Shown here: piece by piece, positions 9,010-17,817 of the stretch
How positions within the stretch are numbered: position 1 is the stretch's first letter
How the letters are laid out: each line of letters starts with the position of its first letter
Assembly: GCF_000224065.1 (NCBI RefSeq)
Contig: NZ_AFWT01000011.1
Span: forward strand, 1 to 64,000
Origin: Thiorhodococcus drewsii AZ1
GTDB lineage: Bacteria; Pseudomonadota; Gammaproteobacteria; Chromatiales; Chromatiaceae
Length of the DNA: 64,000 bases
Direction of reading: 5' to 3'
Notes under the pieces: model-generated
Seen by the model: the letters and a program-made list of their open reading frames with translations, nothing else
The model's database searches: none
Told to the model about the DNA's origin: nothing
Translations under genes and position numbers: made by a program

Positions 9010-9582
9010 ATGTTGAGAAAGGTTTTCACCAGACTGTGTGTTGGGGTGCTGACGGTTGGGTCGCTCGGCGTCCTACCTATGGCCAGTGCGCAGACGTCCG
9101 TCCCGGTCGCGGGGGCCGCTACCAGTACCACGTTGAGCGGCACGGTCACCGTGGTCAATGTGGAGAAGCGCATGCTGACCATCAAGACGGATGAGGGGCG
9201 CTTCGTGGTGCTTCGTGTTCCGCCCGAGGTTAAGCGGCTCGATCAGATCAAGATCGGCAATGCCTTGACCGTCACCAAGACCCAGCTGTTGCTGCTCGAT
9301 CTCGTGAAGGGCGATGCCCCCGCCGGGGTCGGTGTTGACAAGGAGTCCTCCATGATTCAGGGGCCAGCGAACAAACCTTCGGGCGCGATCATCGATTCGG
9401 TCACGATCAAGGGAGTCGTCGAATCCGTCGATCAGAAGGCGTCGACCGTGACGGTCCGCGGCCCCGCTGAGGTGCGAACCTTCAAGGTCGAGGATCCCGC
9501 CCTGCTGGATGCGGTCGCCCCGGGCGACGGCGTTACCGCGACCTATGCAACCGTCATTGATGGCGAGGTCACATTCCAGTAA
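9010..9582 (+). CDS. Exported hypothetical protein (190 aa) with two similar beta-rich halves
   Basis: The start at 9010 is chosen because AGGAGG (8999-9004) sits five bases before it and a signal peptide follows directly (MLRKVFTRLCVGVLTVGSLG, cleavage near ASAQ). The mature protein has two similar segments: SGTVTVVNVEKRMLTIKTDE in the first half and IKGVVESVDQKASTVTVRGP in the second, each followed by a hydrophobic -FVVLRVP or -TFKVEDP stretch. This suggests a duplicated small beta domain, as in OB-fold or DUF5666-like periplasmic proteins; that likeness is inference. Two strong hairpins follow the stop. Confidence 0.7.
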   Translation: MLRKVFTRLCVGVLTVGSLGVLPMASAQTSVPVAGAATSTTLSGTVTVVNVEKRMLTIKTDEGRFVVLRVPPEVKRLDQIKIGNALTVTKTQLLLLDLVKGDAPAGVGVDKESSMIQGPANKPSGAIIDSVTIKGVVESVDQKASTVTVRGPAEVRTFKVEDPALLDAVAPGDGVTATYATVIDGEVTFQ

Positions 9583-9588
9583 GCGTTA

Positions 9589-9654
9589 CGCCATCAAGCC
9601 TTGATGGCGCTTGAGTCCGCACCGTTCTCCGTGGGGGTCACCTCCACGGAGAAC
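9589..9654 (+). terminator. Two consecutive hairpins after the 190-residue protein gene
   Basis: CGCCATCAA (9589-9597) pairs perfectly with TTGATGGCG (9601-9609). GTTCTCCGTGG (9624-9634) pairs perfectly over 11 bases with CCACGGAGAAC (9644-9654). Neither is followed by a real T-run, so termination is plausible but not certain. Confidence 0.45.
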
Positions 9655-10005
9655 ATTTGACCAAAATCAGCTAGCATGTTGCTGCTGCTCTTGGACGGCG
9701 AAAGATCGAGGATGCCCGGTTTCAATGGGCGCATCCTGTACCTGAAATCGCAGGCTGTTCAATAAATAGGTGGCAGCCGTGATGCGGACTGCTCGACCCC
9801 CCAAAAACCCCATCGGCTCGGTCGCCGGCCTCAGCGTGTCTCCCACGATCAGGCCCCGATCCACGCTTCCTTTTTTCATGCTTTTCGATCGTTGCGCTCA
9901 ACTGGCGACGGAACACGATGTCTTGCGTTGCGAGACGGTTTGGACGGTGTTCTCGGCCAAGAACGACGAGCGTTTGGATTCGAGGGGCGCAAAGAGGTCT
10001 GCATC
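9655..10005. other. Intergenic region of about 350 bases
   Basis: No supported gene. A minus-strand frame at 9667-9879 (70 codons) has no recognisable product or ribosome-binding site. A plus-strand in-frame extension of the next gene back to 9892 is less likely than the signal-peptide start at 10006. The promoter of the large membrane protein probably lies here. Confidence 0.35.
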
Positions 10006-13000
10006 ATGTCTGGGTCCATAAGACGAATAGTGTTGGCGCTTGCGGCCTTGATGGCGATTGCGTCGCCCGTCTGGTCGCAGACGTTCCTGTTTGCGGATGC
10101 AAACGAGGTCGGCGTTCCCGAGGCGTTGCGCGATTGGATTCCCTGGGTGCTCGACGCAGGACAGGGGGGCGATCGTCGTGCCTGTCCATCGGAGCCGAAC
10201 GGCCCCGCCCGGATCTGCGTCTGGCCAGGTCCTCTGATGCTGGATCTGGGCTCGCGGGGCGGACGCTTCTCTCAGGATTGGCATCTGTTCGCCGAGGATT
10301 GGGTTCGGCTTCCCGGCGACGCGGATGCCTGGCCCAGGAATGTGATGGATGGTGATCGTCCGGTTCCCGTGGTCGAGCGGGACGGACACCCGGCGGTGAA
10401 GCTGGATGCTGGGTCTCATGCATTGACTGGAGCGTTCGTCTGGTCGGAGACGCCGGCCTCGCTCGCCACCGCCCCTGGCACCGGGTTATTGAACCTGACG
10501 CTGGATGGCGCGCCGCAATCGCAGCCGCGTCTGGAGGGAAAGGGGCGTCTCTGGCTCTCCGATGCGGCGCGGTCGCGTTCTGCGGATCTGGAGGAGCGGC
10601 TGAGTGTTCAGGTCTTTCGACGCCTGGACGACAGCCTGCCGTTACGGGTTCTGACGCGTCTTGAGCTTCAGGTCTCCGGTGGGGTCAGGGAAGAGCGCCT
10701 GGGTCCGGTGACCTTGCCGGATGGCGTCCCCATTGCGATCGAGAGCCCGCTTCCCGCGCGGCTTGGGTCGGACGGCTCATTGCGACTGGAGGTGCGGCCT
10801 GGTCGCTGGGTGGTCGAAGTGACCGCCTACCATGCGGGCTCGGTCCAGTCTTTGGCGCGACGCCAATTGCCGTCGCCCTGGCCGGCGCGGGAGGTGTGGG
10901 CCTTCGCCGCGCATCCCGAGCTGCGCCGAGTCGAGATCCAGGGCGTGGAGTCCATCGATCCCAGACAAACCCCCATTCCAGACGATTGGGCGCGTCTGCC
11001 CATCTATCTCGTCGGTCCCGAGGACCGGATGCGTTTGGTCGAGCAGCGTCGGGGCGATCCGGATCCAGGTCCGGATCGACTCGCCCTAGAGCGTGACATC
11101 TGGCTGGATTTCGATGGCGCGGGCTACAGCGTCCGGGATCGGATGCGGGGGGATCTGAACCGGCTTTGGCGTCTGGATGCCGACTCCGAGCTGCATCTCG
11201 GACAGGTCAGGGTGAACGGTACGCCATCGCTCATCACCCGGCTCGATTCCTCGGCGCCCGTCGGTGTCGAGGTGCGTCAGGGTCGGTTGGATCTGGTCGC
11301 CGACTCTCGGATCGAGGATGAGCCGGGTCGGCTTCCGGCCTCTGGGTGGCTGCCGACACTGGATCAGGTGCGCGCCCATCTACATCTTCCTCCTGGCTGG
11401 GATCTGCTCGCCGTGTCGGGCGTCGACAACGATGCCCGGACCTGGTTGACACGCTGGACGCTGCTGGATCTCTTTCTGGTGCTCATTCTGACACTCGGCG
11501 TCGGCCGAATTTGGGGATGGGGTTGGGGTCTGCTGGCCTGGGTTGGACTGAGTCTCACCTGGCACGCCCCGGGCGCACCCCAACTGGTGTGGTTGAACCT
11601 GCTGGCCGCCGCAGCCCTGCTCAGGCTGCTGCCTGCGGATGCGATTCAGAAGGGCGTGACGAGGCTCAGATGGCTGGTGCTCTGGTACAAAAGACTGACG
11701 TTGGTCGCGCTACTGGTCATCGGATTGCCCTTCCTGGTCTCTGAGGTGCGTAGCGCGCTCTATCCGCAGCTTGAGCGCGGTGGCGGCGGGTTCGGGATGG
11801 CGGACACCTTGGTGGGAGGCTTCGGGCGCAATGCAGTGCCGGAAGCAGCGCCCAATGCCGACTTTGAGGAGATCCTTAGCGATACAGAGGTCGCCGTGAA
11901 ACGCGCGCCGGCCTCGTCTGCTCGGGTACCCGAGCCGCTGCCTCCGCCTCCGATGATGGATCCGAAGGCACGCATCCAGACCGGACAGGGCGTGCCCGAC
12001 TGGCACTGGAGCCGCTTCGATCTCACCTGGAACGGGCCGGTCGGTACCTCGGACGTGGCGCAGCTCTGGTTGTTGACGCCGACCTGGAATCTGGTGCTCT
12101 CCCTCCTGGGATGTGCGCTGCTGATTCTGCTCGGTCTGCGTCTGGCCGGGATCGATTTCCCCAGACGCGTGGGGCGTTTCGCCACCCTGCCAATCCTGGT
12201 GCTCGGCGTCTGGACGGCGGCCCCGATGGACTCTGCGGTTGCGGCCGAGGTTCCCTCGCCCGAGCTCCTGCGGGAGCTTCGAGCACGCCTGCTCGCTCCC
12301 CCTGATTGTCTGCCGAGCTGTCTCGACCTCCCGATGCTCGGAGTGCGCGCGACGCCGGATCGGCTGACCCTGGAGCTCACACTGGATGCCGCAGTGGACA
12401 TGGCGGTACCCGTGCCGGGCGGTGGCGACTGGATGCCCGTCGATGCGCGGCTCGATGATCGGCCGCTCAAGGGTATGAGCCGGGATTCGGCGGGCCATCT
12501 GCTGGTCCCACTGGAGGCCGGTCGGCATCGGCTCAGGCTCGAGGGCCCGCTACCCGCGACTAATCAGCTCGACCTGTCATTGCCCCTGGCGCCCCGAGCC
12601 ATGACGCAGGATGTCGAGGGTTGGCGGCTCGAGGGTTTGGATGCGCGAGGGCGTGCGTCCGGTCAGATTCGGTTCGTTCGTCTGTCCGAGACGCGACTTT
12701 CGGCCGAGCGGGAGCTGGTTCAGGGGGCCTTGCCGCCGCTGATCCAGGTCGATCGCCGTCTGTCGTTCGGGCTCGATTGGCGGGTCCAGACCCGGGTGAT
12801 CCGGCTCTCATCGCCCGACTCTCCCATCGTGACCGAGATACCCTTGCTGCCGGGCGAATCGGTTCAGACGCCGGGTCTGAGGGTGCGTGACGGGCAGATC
12901 CAGATCGCGCTGACTCCAGGACAGACGCGTCTCGATTGGTCCTCGCGCCTTGAGCCGAGCGCCGAACTCGATCTGACGGCGACGTCCGATGCGGGCGTCG

Positions 13001-14118
13001 CCGAGGTTTGGCATCTGAATGTCGGCCCCATCTGGCACCTGGATTACGAGGGACTGTCACCGATCCATCATCCGGGCGAGGGACGGACCTTGCCGACCTG
13101 GAGACCCCTACCGGGCGAGCAACTGCGACTCCGAATCGTCCGTCCGGTCGGAGAGCCTGGCCCCACGCTGACCATCGATCGTGTCGACCTCAAGGTCGCG
13201 CCGGGACCGCGCGGGAGCGATGTTCACCTCGACCTGGCGGTGCGTAGCAGTCAGGGTGGTTCGCATGCGATTCGGTTGCCCGAGGGGGCTGAGCCGGTCG
13301 AGGTCCGTGTCGATGGACGCAGTTTGGCCGTGTCCTCCGGGACGCGCCAGATCGATCTGCCGCTGGTTCCGGGCGAACAGCGGATGCAGGTCACCTGGCG
13401 CGATCCGGCACCGCTTGCGCTCGGTTTTACGCCGGCCGGGCCGGATCTGGGAAGCACGGCGGTCAACCTGAATCTGTCGCTGCAACTGCCTCGGGATCGC
13501 TGGGTGCTTTTTGCCACGGGGCCGCGACTGGGACCGGCGGTGCTCTTCTGGGGTGTGCTGTTGGTTCTGACCGTGCTGTCCTGGGGGTTGGGGCGCAGTC
13601 GGATGACGCCCTTGCGGATGCACGATTGGTTGTTGCTGGGAATCGGGCTGGCGCTAGCCGAGGTCTGGGTCGGACTGCTGGTCGCGGGTTGGCTCTTCGC
13701 CCTGGGGTGGCGGCGTCGGCTCGACGAGACCGGCAGCGCTTGGCGCTACAACCTGACTCAGGTCGGTCTGGTGCTCTTGACCCTGGTGGCGCTGGCGGGT
13801 CTGGTCGGGGCGGTACAGCAGGGATTGCTTGGCCGGCCCGAGATGCAGATCATCGGCAATGGGTCATCCGGTACCTTGCTGCGCTGGTACGCAGACCGAG
13901 GTGGTCCGACCCTGCCGGAAGTCTGGGTGCTCTCGGTGCCCATGTGGGTCTATCGGGCGCTGATGCTCGGGTGGGCGCTCTGGCTCGCCTTCCGTCTGCT
14001 CGATTGGTTGCGCTGGGGTTGGGAGGGGTTTGCCCATCCCCAACTTTGGCGTGAGCGTAAGGCGGTCAAGGTGGCCGCCGATCAGACGGTTGGCGATCGG
14101 GCGCCTGGTCGACCATGA
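10006..14118 (+). CDS. Very large exported/membrane protein of unknown function
   Basis: A 1370-residue protein I do not recognise. The start at 10006 gives a clear signal peptide (MSGSIRRIVLALAALMAIAS, cleavage near VWSQ) with GAGG upstream; the longer frame from 9892 would bury it. The N-terminal 470 residues and a later block (about 740-1160) are beta-rich, Arg/Asp-rich and presumably periplasmic. They are separated by hydrophobic segments near 490-590 and 685-730, and the last 200 residues hold further membrane segments. The layout resembles a multi-span inner-membrane protein with two large periplasmic domains. No catalytic motif was seen. It stands alone between a hairpin pair and the hemerythrin cluster. 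Confidence 0.7.
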   Translation: MSGSIRRIVLALAALMAIASPVWSQTFLFADANEVGVPEALRDWIPWVLDAGQGGDRRACPSEPNGPARICVWPGPLMLDLGSRGGRFSQDWHLFAEDWVRLPGDADAWPRNVMDGDRPVPVVERDGHPAVKLDAGSHALTGAFVWSETPASLATAPGTGLLNLTLDGAPQSQPRLEGKGRLWLSDAARSRSADLEERLSVQVFRRLDDSLPLRVLTRLELQVSGGVREERLGPVTLPDGVPIAIESPLPARLGSDGSLRLEVRPGRWVVEVTAYHAGSVQSLARRQLPSPWPAREVWAFAAHPELRRVEIQGVESIDPRQTPIPDDWARLPIYLVGPEDRMRLVEQRRGDPDPGPDRLALERDIWLDFDGAGYSVRDRMRGDLNRLWRLDADSELHLGQVRVNGTPSLITRLDSSAPVGVEVRQGRLDLVADSRIEDEPGRLPASGWLPTLDQVRAHLHLPPGWDLLAVSGVDNDARTWLTRWTLLDLFLVLILTLGVGRIWGWGWGLLAWVGLSLTWHAPGAPQLVWLNLLAAAALLRLLPADAIQKGVTRLRWLVLWYKRLTLVALLVIGLPFLVSEVRSALYPQLERGGGGFGMADTLVGGFGRNAVPEAAPNADFEEILSDTEVAVKRAPASSARVPEPLPPPPMMDPKARIQTGQGVPDWHWSRFDLTWNGPVGTSDVAQLWLLTPTWNLVLSLLGCALLILLGLRLAGIDFPRRVGRFATLPILVLGVWTAAPMDSAVAAEVPSPELLRELRARLLAPPDCLPSCLDLPMLGVRATPDRLTLELTLDAAVDMAVPVPGGGDWMPVDARLDDRPLKGMSRDSAGHLLVPLEAGRHRLRLEGPLPATNQLDLSLPLAPRAMTQDVEGWRLEGLDARGRASGQIRFVRLSETRLSAERELVQGALPPLIQVDRRLSFGLDWRVQTRVIRLSSPDSPIVTEIPLLPGESVQTPGLRVRDGQIQIALTPGQTRLDWSSRLEPSAELDLTATSDAGVAEVWHLNVGPIWHLDYEGLSPIHHPGEGRTLPTWRPLPGEQLRLRIVRPVGEPGPTLTIDRVDLKVAPGPRGSDVHLDLAVRSSQGGSHAIRLPEGAEPVEVRVDGRSLAVSSGTRQIDLPLVPGEQRMQVTWRDPAPLALGFTPAGPDLGSTAVNLNLSLQLPRDRWVLFATGPRLGPAVLFWGVLLVLTVLSWGLGRSRMTPLRMHDWLLLGIGLALAEVWVGLLVAGWLFALGWRRRLDETGSAWRYNLTQVGLVLLTLVALAGLVGAVQQGLLGRPEMQIIGNGSSGTLLRWYADRGGPTLPEVWVLSVPMWVYRALMLGWALWLAFRLLDWLRWGWEGFAHPQLWRERKAVKVAADQTVGDRAPGRP

Positions 14119-14240
14119 CCTGAGTCAAGGCGGCCGTCGACTCCTCTGTCGAGAATCGAGGTATCGCAAGCCACCAGCGACGGTCATCGATCCACAGACG
14201 ACCCTGGTGGTCGAAACCTCTGACCCAACAGGATCCGGCC

Positions 14241-14678
14241 ATGTCTTCTCGTATCACCGACGCCTTTTCTCAGGACCACCACCGCTGCGACCATCGACTG
14301 GCGGCGGCCGAGTCAGCGGCGAAGGACAGCGACTGGGCGCGCATGACGGGGGCCGCCCAGGATCTGGTCGAGGCGATGGAGCGACATTTCGAGCAGGAAG
14401 AGTCCTCGTTGTTCCCCGCCTTGTCGGAGTGCTTCCCGGCTTCGGCGAGTCCGATCGAGGTCATGTGCTCCGAGCATGCCCAGATGCGCCATCTGTTCGA
14501 GGATCTCCAGGAGTCCGTTCGGGGGCAGGATCGCAGCGCCTATCTCGGTATCCTCGAAACGCTGCATTTTCTGGTGCAGCAGCACAACTACAAGGAAGAG
14601 AGCGTGCTCTATCCCCTGGCGGACAGGGCACTGGGCGCTCGCGCGGGCGATTTCGCTGAGCGTATGGCCGATGTCTGA
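14241..14678 (+). CDS. Hemerythrin-like domain protein
   Basis: A 145-residue four-helix protein with the hemerythrin iron-ligand pattern: H13/H14 in SQDHHRCDH, H49 and E53 in ERHFEQEE, H79 in CSEHAQM, and H115/E119 in QQHNYKEE. Such cytoplasmic diiron proteins bind O2 or NO or sense redox state. It overlaps the DUF2249 gene by eight bases, and a large membrane protein follows, an association seen in microaerobic and nitric-oxide-handling gene sets. The ligand pattern is seen; the NO/O2 role is inferred. Confidence 0.85.
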   Translation: MSSRITDAFSQDHHRCDHRLAAAESAAKDSDWARMTGAAQDLVEAMERHFEQEESSLFPALSECFPASASPIEVMCSEHAQMRHLFEDLQESVRGQDRSAYLGILETLHFLVQQHNYKEESVLYPLADRALGARAGDFAERMADV

Positions 14679-14943
14679 ACCCGTCGTGCCCCAGGTGTTG
14701 GATGTCAGTCGGCTGGCGCCTCCGGAGCCCTTGGAGCGCGTGCTGGACGCCCTGGCGGATCTGCCGGCCGGGCGACCGCTCTGGGTGCTGCATCGGCGCG
14801 AGCCCTTTCCACTCTACGACCTGCTCCGGCGCATGGGGTACGGCTGGCGCACGCTAGGCGAGGATCCGCGTGTCGAGATCCTCATCTGGCCGCTCGCCAA
14901 CCCGCCCTCGGAGGCCGAGTTGGCCTGGAGGATTCCGTCCTGA
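14671..14943 (+). CDS. DUF2249 domain protein
   Basis: A 90-residue protein matching DUF2249: VLDVSRLAPPEPLERVLDAL near the start and LWVLHRREPFPLYDLLRRMG in the middle. The start ATG overlaps the hemerythrin stop (14671 versus 14678), so the genes are translationally coupled. DUF2249 proteins have a SirA/TusA-like fold and often accompany hemerythrins and NO-related genes; their function is not established. The alternative start far upstream (14476) would run through the hemerythrin gene and is rejected. Confidence 0.8.
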   Translation: MSEPVVPQVLDVSRLAPPEPLERVLDALADLPAGRPLWVLHRREPFPLYDLLRRMGYGWRTLGEDPRVEILIWPLANPPSEAELAWRIPS

Positions 14944-15002
14944 ACACCGCTGGGCTCAGTCTCGATCAGGCCCCGCCGATCGGCATTCCGTTCGCCTTCT
15001 TC

Positions 15003-16229
15003 ATGGCGGCTCCCCTGTTCGCGCTGCTCGCAGCCCTGATCTTGGTGCTGGAGGGCGATCAGATTCTCGCGACGCGCTGGAGCCCGGCGACCCTGGCGAC
15101 GATCCATCTTCTGGCGCTGGGATTTCTGACCCAGATCATGTGCGGCGCGCTCTTTCAGATGCTGCCGGTCTTGGCCGGTTCTCCTGTGGCGCGCGCGCTT
15201 CTGGTCGGGCGTGCGACTCAGATCCTGCTGACCCTGGGAACACTGTTCCTCTGTTTTGGGCTCTATTGGGGTCATCAGGGACTGCTGGTGCTCGGTGGGC
15301 TGACGCTCGCCGTCTGCGTGCTCCTGTTCGGTTGGGCGATCGGTGCCGCGCTGCGACGTGCCCGGGGCGCCCAATACACGGTGATGGCGATGCGTTTCGC
15401 CCTGATCGGTCTCTTCGTGACGCTGGCGCTTGGACTCTTTCTGATCGCCGGGCTGCTGGGTGCCGAGAGCGTCCGTTTTGCGCGATCCGACTTCGCCCGT
15501 TGGGTGGATCTGCATCTGGCCTGGGGGTTGCTGGGCTGGGTCGGGGTGCTCGTCATGGGCGTCGCCTATCAGGTGGTGCCCATGTTCCATGTGACGCCTG
15601 GCTATCCGCGCTGGCTGATGCGGAGCGCGGTTCCGGCCGTGGTTGCCGGGCTCTTGATCGCCACACTGGCGATGGGGCTCGGTATGGGCGTCTGGGCCGG
15701 GTTCGGTTTGGCCCTGACGGGCGTCCTTGTCTTCGCGCTGGTGACCCTGGACCGTCAGCATCGGCGCGAGCGGCCGCGGGTCGATGCCACCTTGCTCTAT
15801 TGGTGGACGGCGATGACTTCGGCCATGCTGGCCGCACTGCTTTGGGCGTGGGGCGGTCGGGCCGAGCCGATCGGCGTTCTGGCCTTCGTCGGGGTGGGCA
15901 TCGCGCTGCCGAGCGGGATGCTGTTCAAGATCATGCCCTTCCTCAGCTGGTTCCATCTCCAGTATCGGCAGCTCTCCGGGCGCCGTTTCGACGTGCGCAT
16001 CCCGCACATGCACGCCTTTATCCCCGAGCGTTCGGCGCTGATCCAGTTCGGTCTCTATCTGGTGTCTCTGGTCTTGTTGCTGCTGGCGGCGATTTGGCCG
16101 GAACTCGCCTTTTCGGTCTGGCTCGTCCGGCTGGGAGGGCTCGCCACAGCAGGCGCGATCGGCTTTCTCTGGTGGTTGCAGCTGCGCTGCTCCGCCCAGT
16201 ATCGAAGCTTCAGCCGGCGCTTGGCCTGA
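15003..16229 (+). CDS. Polytopic membrane protein of the NnrS/heme-copper-like group
   Basis: A 408-residue protein made almost wholly of hydrophobic helices (about twelve), with conserved-looking HLLALGF, MLPVLAG, HLAWGLLGW and PYHTP-type histidines in or near helices. Such proteins next to hemerythrin and DUF2249 genes are usually annotated as NnrS-like or cytochrome-oxidase-subunit-I-like. The reading frame continues upstream without a stop, and residues NTAGLSLDQAPPIGIPFAFF look like genuine N-terminus. A CTG at 14940, overlapping the DUF2249 stop as CTGA, may therefore be the true start; ATG 15003 is the first standard codon. Its 3' end overlaps the convergent CbiX-like gene by 20 bases. 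Confidence 0.7.
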   Translation: MAAPLFALLAALILVLEGDQILATRWSPATLATIHLLALGFLTQIMCGALFQMLPVLAGSPVARALLVGRATQILLTLGTLFLCFGLYWGHQGLLVLGGLTLAVCVLLFGWAIGAALRRARGAQYTVMAMRFALIGLFVTLALGLFLIAGLLGAESVRFARSDFARWVDLHLAWGLLGWVGVLVMGVAYQVVPMFHVTPGYPRWLMRSAVPAVVAGLLIATLAMGLGMGVWAGFGLALTGVLVFALVTLDRQHRRERPRVDATLLYWWTAMTSAMLAALLWAWGGRAEPIGVLAFVGVGIALPSGMLFKIMPFLSWFHLQYRQLSGRRFDVRIPHMHAFIPERSALIQFGLYLVSLVLLLLAAIWPELAFSVWLVRLGGLATAGAIGFLWWLQLRCSAQYRSFSRRLA

Positions 16230-17058
16230 TCGGCGGGCGGTCTTCCGCCTCGCTCAATCGCGAGAGGAGGATGTCGATCAGTCCCGGATGGGTTCCGACC
16301 AGTGGGGCGATGTGAAGCCGCAGCTCAGGGTGGCGCGTCTGAATGGCGTCGCAGATGTCCCTGATGTCGCCGCCGGGACCTGCATGTCGTCCCGGCCCGA
16401 GAAAGAGCATGGAGAGTCGAATCGGGCCGTGACTCTTTCGGGCGATGCGGTCGAGTACCGCTTCGAGCAGCGGGCCGTTGAAGTCGTACTCAGAGCCTGG
16501 GCGGCGTTCCATCACCGCCTCTTGGAGCTGAACGTCGGGGCCGAGTCGTTCGGCGAGACGCGCGCCGAGCCAGCGGCGGACCTGGTTCACCTCCGGGTTG
16601 GGCGAGCCGTGATCGACCAGGACAACGCTCGCCCGTTCGATATCCGCCTCTCGAGACGCCTGATCGAGATTGTCGAACAGGATATCCACCAGACGTGGTT
16701 CGCCTTCTGGCAGTGGACAGAGTTCGGGTGCGATCCGCAGCCGGCAGGGGCCGAATCGACGCTCGACTTCGGAAACCGATTCGGGAATGAACCGCGAGAG
16801 CGCGCGTGTCGGGCCGAAAAAGAGCGGGAGCAGGACGAGGTCGCGCTGGTCCGCTGCAAGCAGCTGTTCGAGCGCCTGGGTGAAGGTCTCGGCGGGTTGT
16901 CCGTCGAGTTGCTCGGGATCGATGTGGTCCGAGTGGAGCAGTGAGACGGGCTGGACCGGCTCGCCGATGCGCTCTGACAGCAGACCGGCGAGCCGGCGCA
17001 GATTGAGCGTCGATGCGGCGCGCTTGGATCCGTTGTCGACCAGCAGGATGCGGCGCAT
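16210..17058 (-). CDS. Two-domain CbiX-like (sirohydrochlorin chelatase family) protein
   Basis: A 282-residue protein with two CbiX-type halves. The second half keeps the metal-chelatase signature: VLVDHGSP (H150) and LFLGPGRHAGPGGDI (H225). The first half has LLVDNGSK (N9 for the histidine) and LFFGPTRALS (no second histidine), so only the C-terminal half has both ligands. CbiX/SirB enzymes insert cobalt or iron into sirohydrochlorin in cobalamin or siroheme synthesis; no other tetrapyrrole gene is nearby. The upstream DUF454 gene ends three bases before this start, so they form an operon. Substrate is inferred. Confidence 0.75.
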   Translation of the reverse strand: MRRILLVDNGSKRAASTLNLRRLAGLLSERIGEPVQPVSLLHSDHIDPEQLDGQPAETFTQALEQLLAADQRDLVLLPLFFGPTRALSRFIPESVSEVERRFGPCRLRIAPELCPLPEGEPRLVDILFDNLDQASREADIERASVVLVDHGSPNPEVNQVRRWLGARLAERLGPDVQLQEAVMERRPGSEYDFNGPLLEAVLDRIARKSHGPIRLSMLFLGPGRHAGPGGDIRDICDAIQTRHPELRLHIAPLVGTHPGLIDILLSRLSEAEDRPPIRPSAG

Positions 17059-17061
17059 CGT

Positions 17062-17571
17062 TCAACCTGGCGGATTGTTCGACGAGGCGTCCGAGGCCGC
17101 CCGGTTGCGCGACCAGGCGTTTGGATCGAGCGTCACCTTGGCCTGGGTCGGTGTCTTGTGCGAGCCCTCGGGGCGGGTGCCGATCCAGAGCGCGACCAGT
17201 CCGAGGATGCCGCCGACCAGCAGGGCGATCGGCCAGGTCGGTCGCACGATCAGGATCCAGATGAGCAGGCTTGAGCTCATTCCGATGATGGCGGCCTTCT
17301 TCCCGGTTCGGCAGATTTCTCCGCTCTCAAGGAAGCGTCGGATGGATTCGCCGAAGCGCGGATGATTGACCAGGAAGCGAACGCGTTGGGGGTGGCTACG
17401 TAGCCACAGCCAGGCCGCGCAGATCCAGAAGACGGTGGTGGGCATCAGCGGCACCAAGATGCCGACGAATCCCAGGCCGAAACAGAACCAGGCCAGCAGG
17501 TTGTAGACCATGCGCCGTCGCGGACTGATCTGGGCGTGTTTGGGTTCGAGTGGCGGCTTGTCGGCCTGCAT
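17062..17571 (-). CDS. YbaN/DUF454 family inner-membrane protein
   Basis: A 169-residue protein with the DUF454 core: a helix with FCFGLGFVGILVPLMPTTVF, then ICAAWLWLRSHPQRVRFLVN, then FGESIRRF and a C-terminal pair of membrane helices. E. coli YbaN belongs to this family; its function is unknown. The C-terminal 40 residues are polar and extend beyond the usual domain. It is the first gene of a two-gene minus-strand operon with the CbiX-like protein. Confidence 0.8.
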   Translation of the reverse strand: MQADKPPLEPKHAQISPRRRMVYNLLAWFCFGLGFVGILVPLMPTTVFWICAAWLWLRSHPQRVRFLVNHPRFGESIRRFLESGEICRTGKKAAIIGMSSSLLIWILIVRPTWPIALLVGGILGLVALWIGTRPEGSHKTPTQAKVTLDPNAWSRNRAASDASSNNPPG

Positions 17572-17781
17572 GCGGGGCTGCTCCGGGTTGGTGTCTTGCG
17601 TCCGGTCCGCGAGTCCGCCTTGATGCGTGCTCGAATCTCGACGCGCGATGCGCTGGAGAAACCGGATGAAATCGGTAAGTTTTAGGCGAGCAACTATAGC
17701 CGGTTTCAGGCCAGGTTGTCTTTCGGGCGCGCCTGGGTCAACTCGGGTCCGGGCAGGATTGGAGGTGGGAACCGCGGAAAG

Positions 17782-17801
17782 GGCACGGCGAGGGCCGTGC
17801 C
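17782..17801 (-). terminator. Hairpin downstream of the 146-residue membrane-anchored protein
   Basis: GGCACGGC (17782-17789) pairs over eight bases with GCCGTGCC (17794-17801). Read on the minus strand it stands 17 bases past the stop of the 17818-18258 gene and is followed by CTTTCC. The T-run is short, hence moderate confidence. Confidence 0.4.
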
Positions 17802-17817
17802 TGCGCTTTTGCGTGGA

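Noticed and set aside
9667-9879. Minus-strand 70-codon frame between two plus-strand genes
   Set aside because: No ribosome-binding site, no recognisable protein and poor fit to neighbouring gene direction.
14870-16315. Plus-strand frame of 481 codons over the membrane protein
   Set aside because: Out-of-frame reading rich in Arg, Gly and Ala; the overlapping frame encodes coherent membrane helices.
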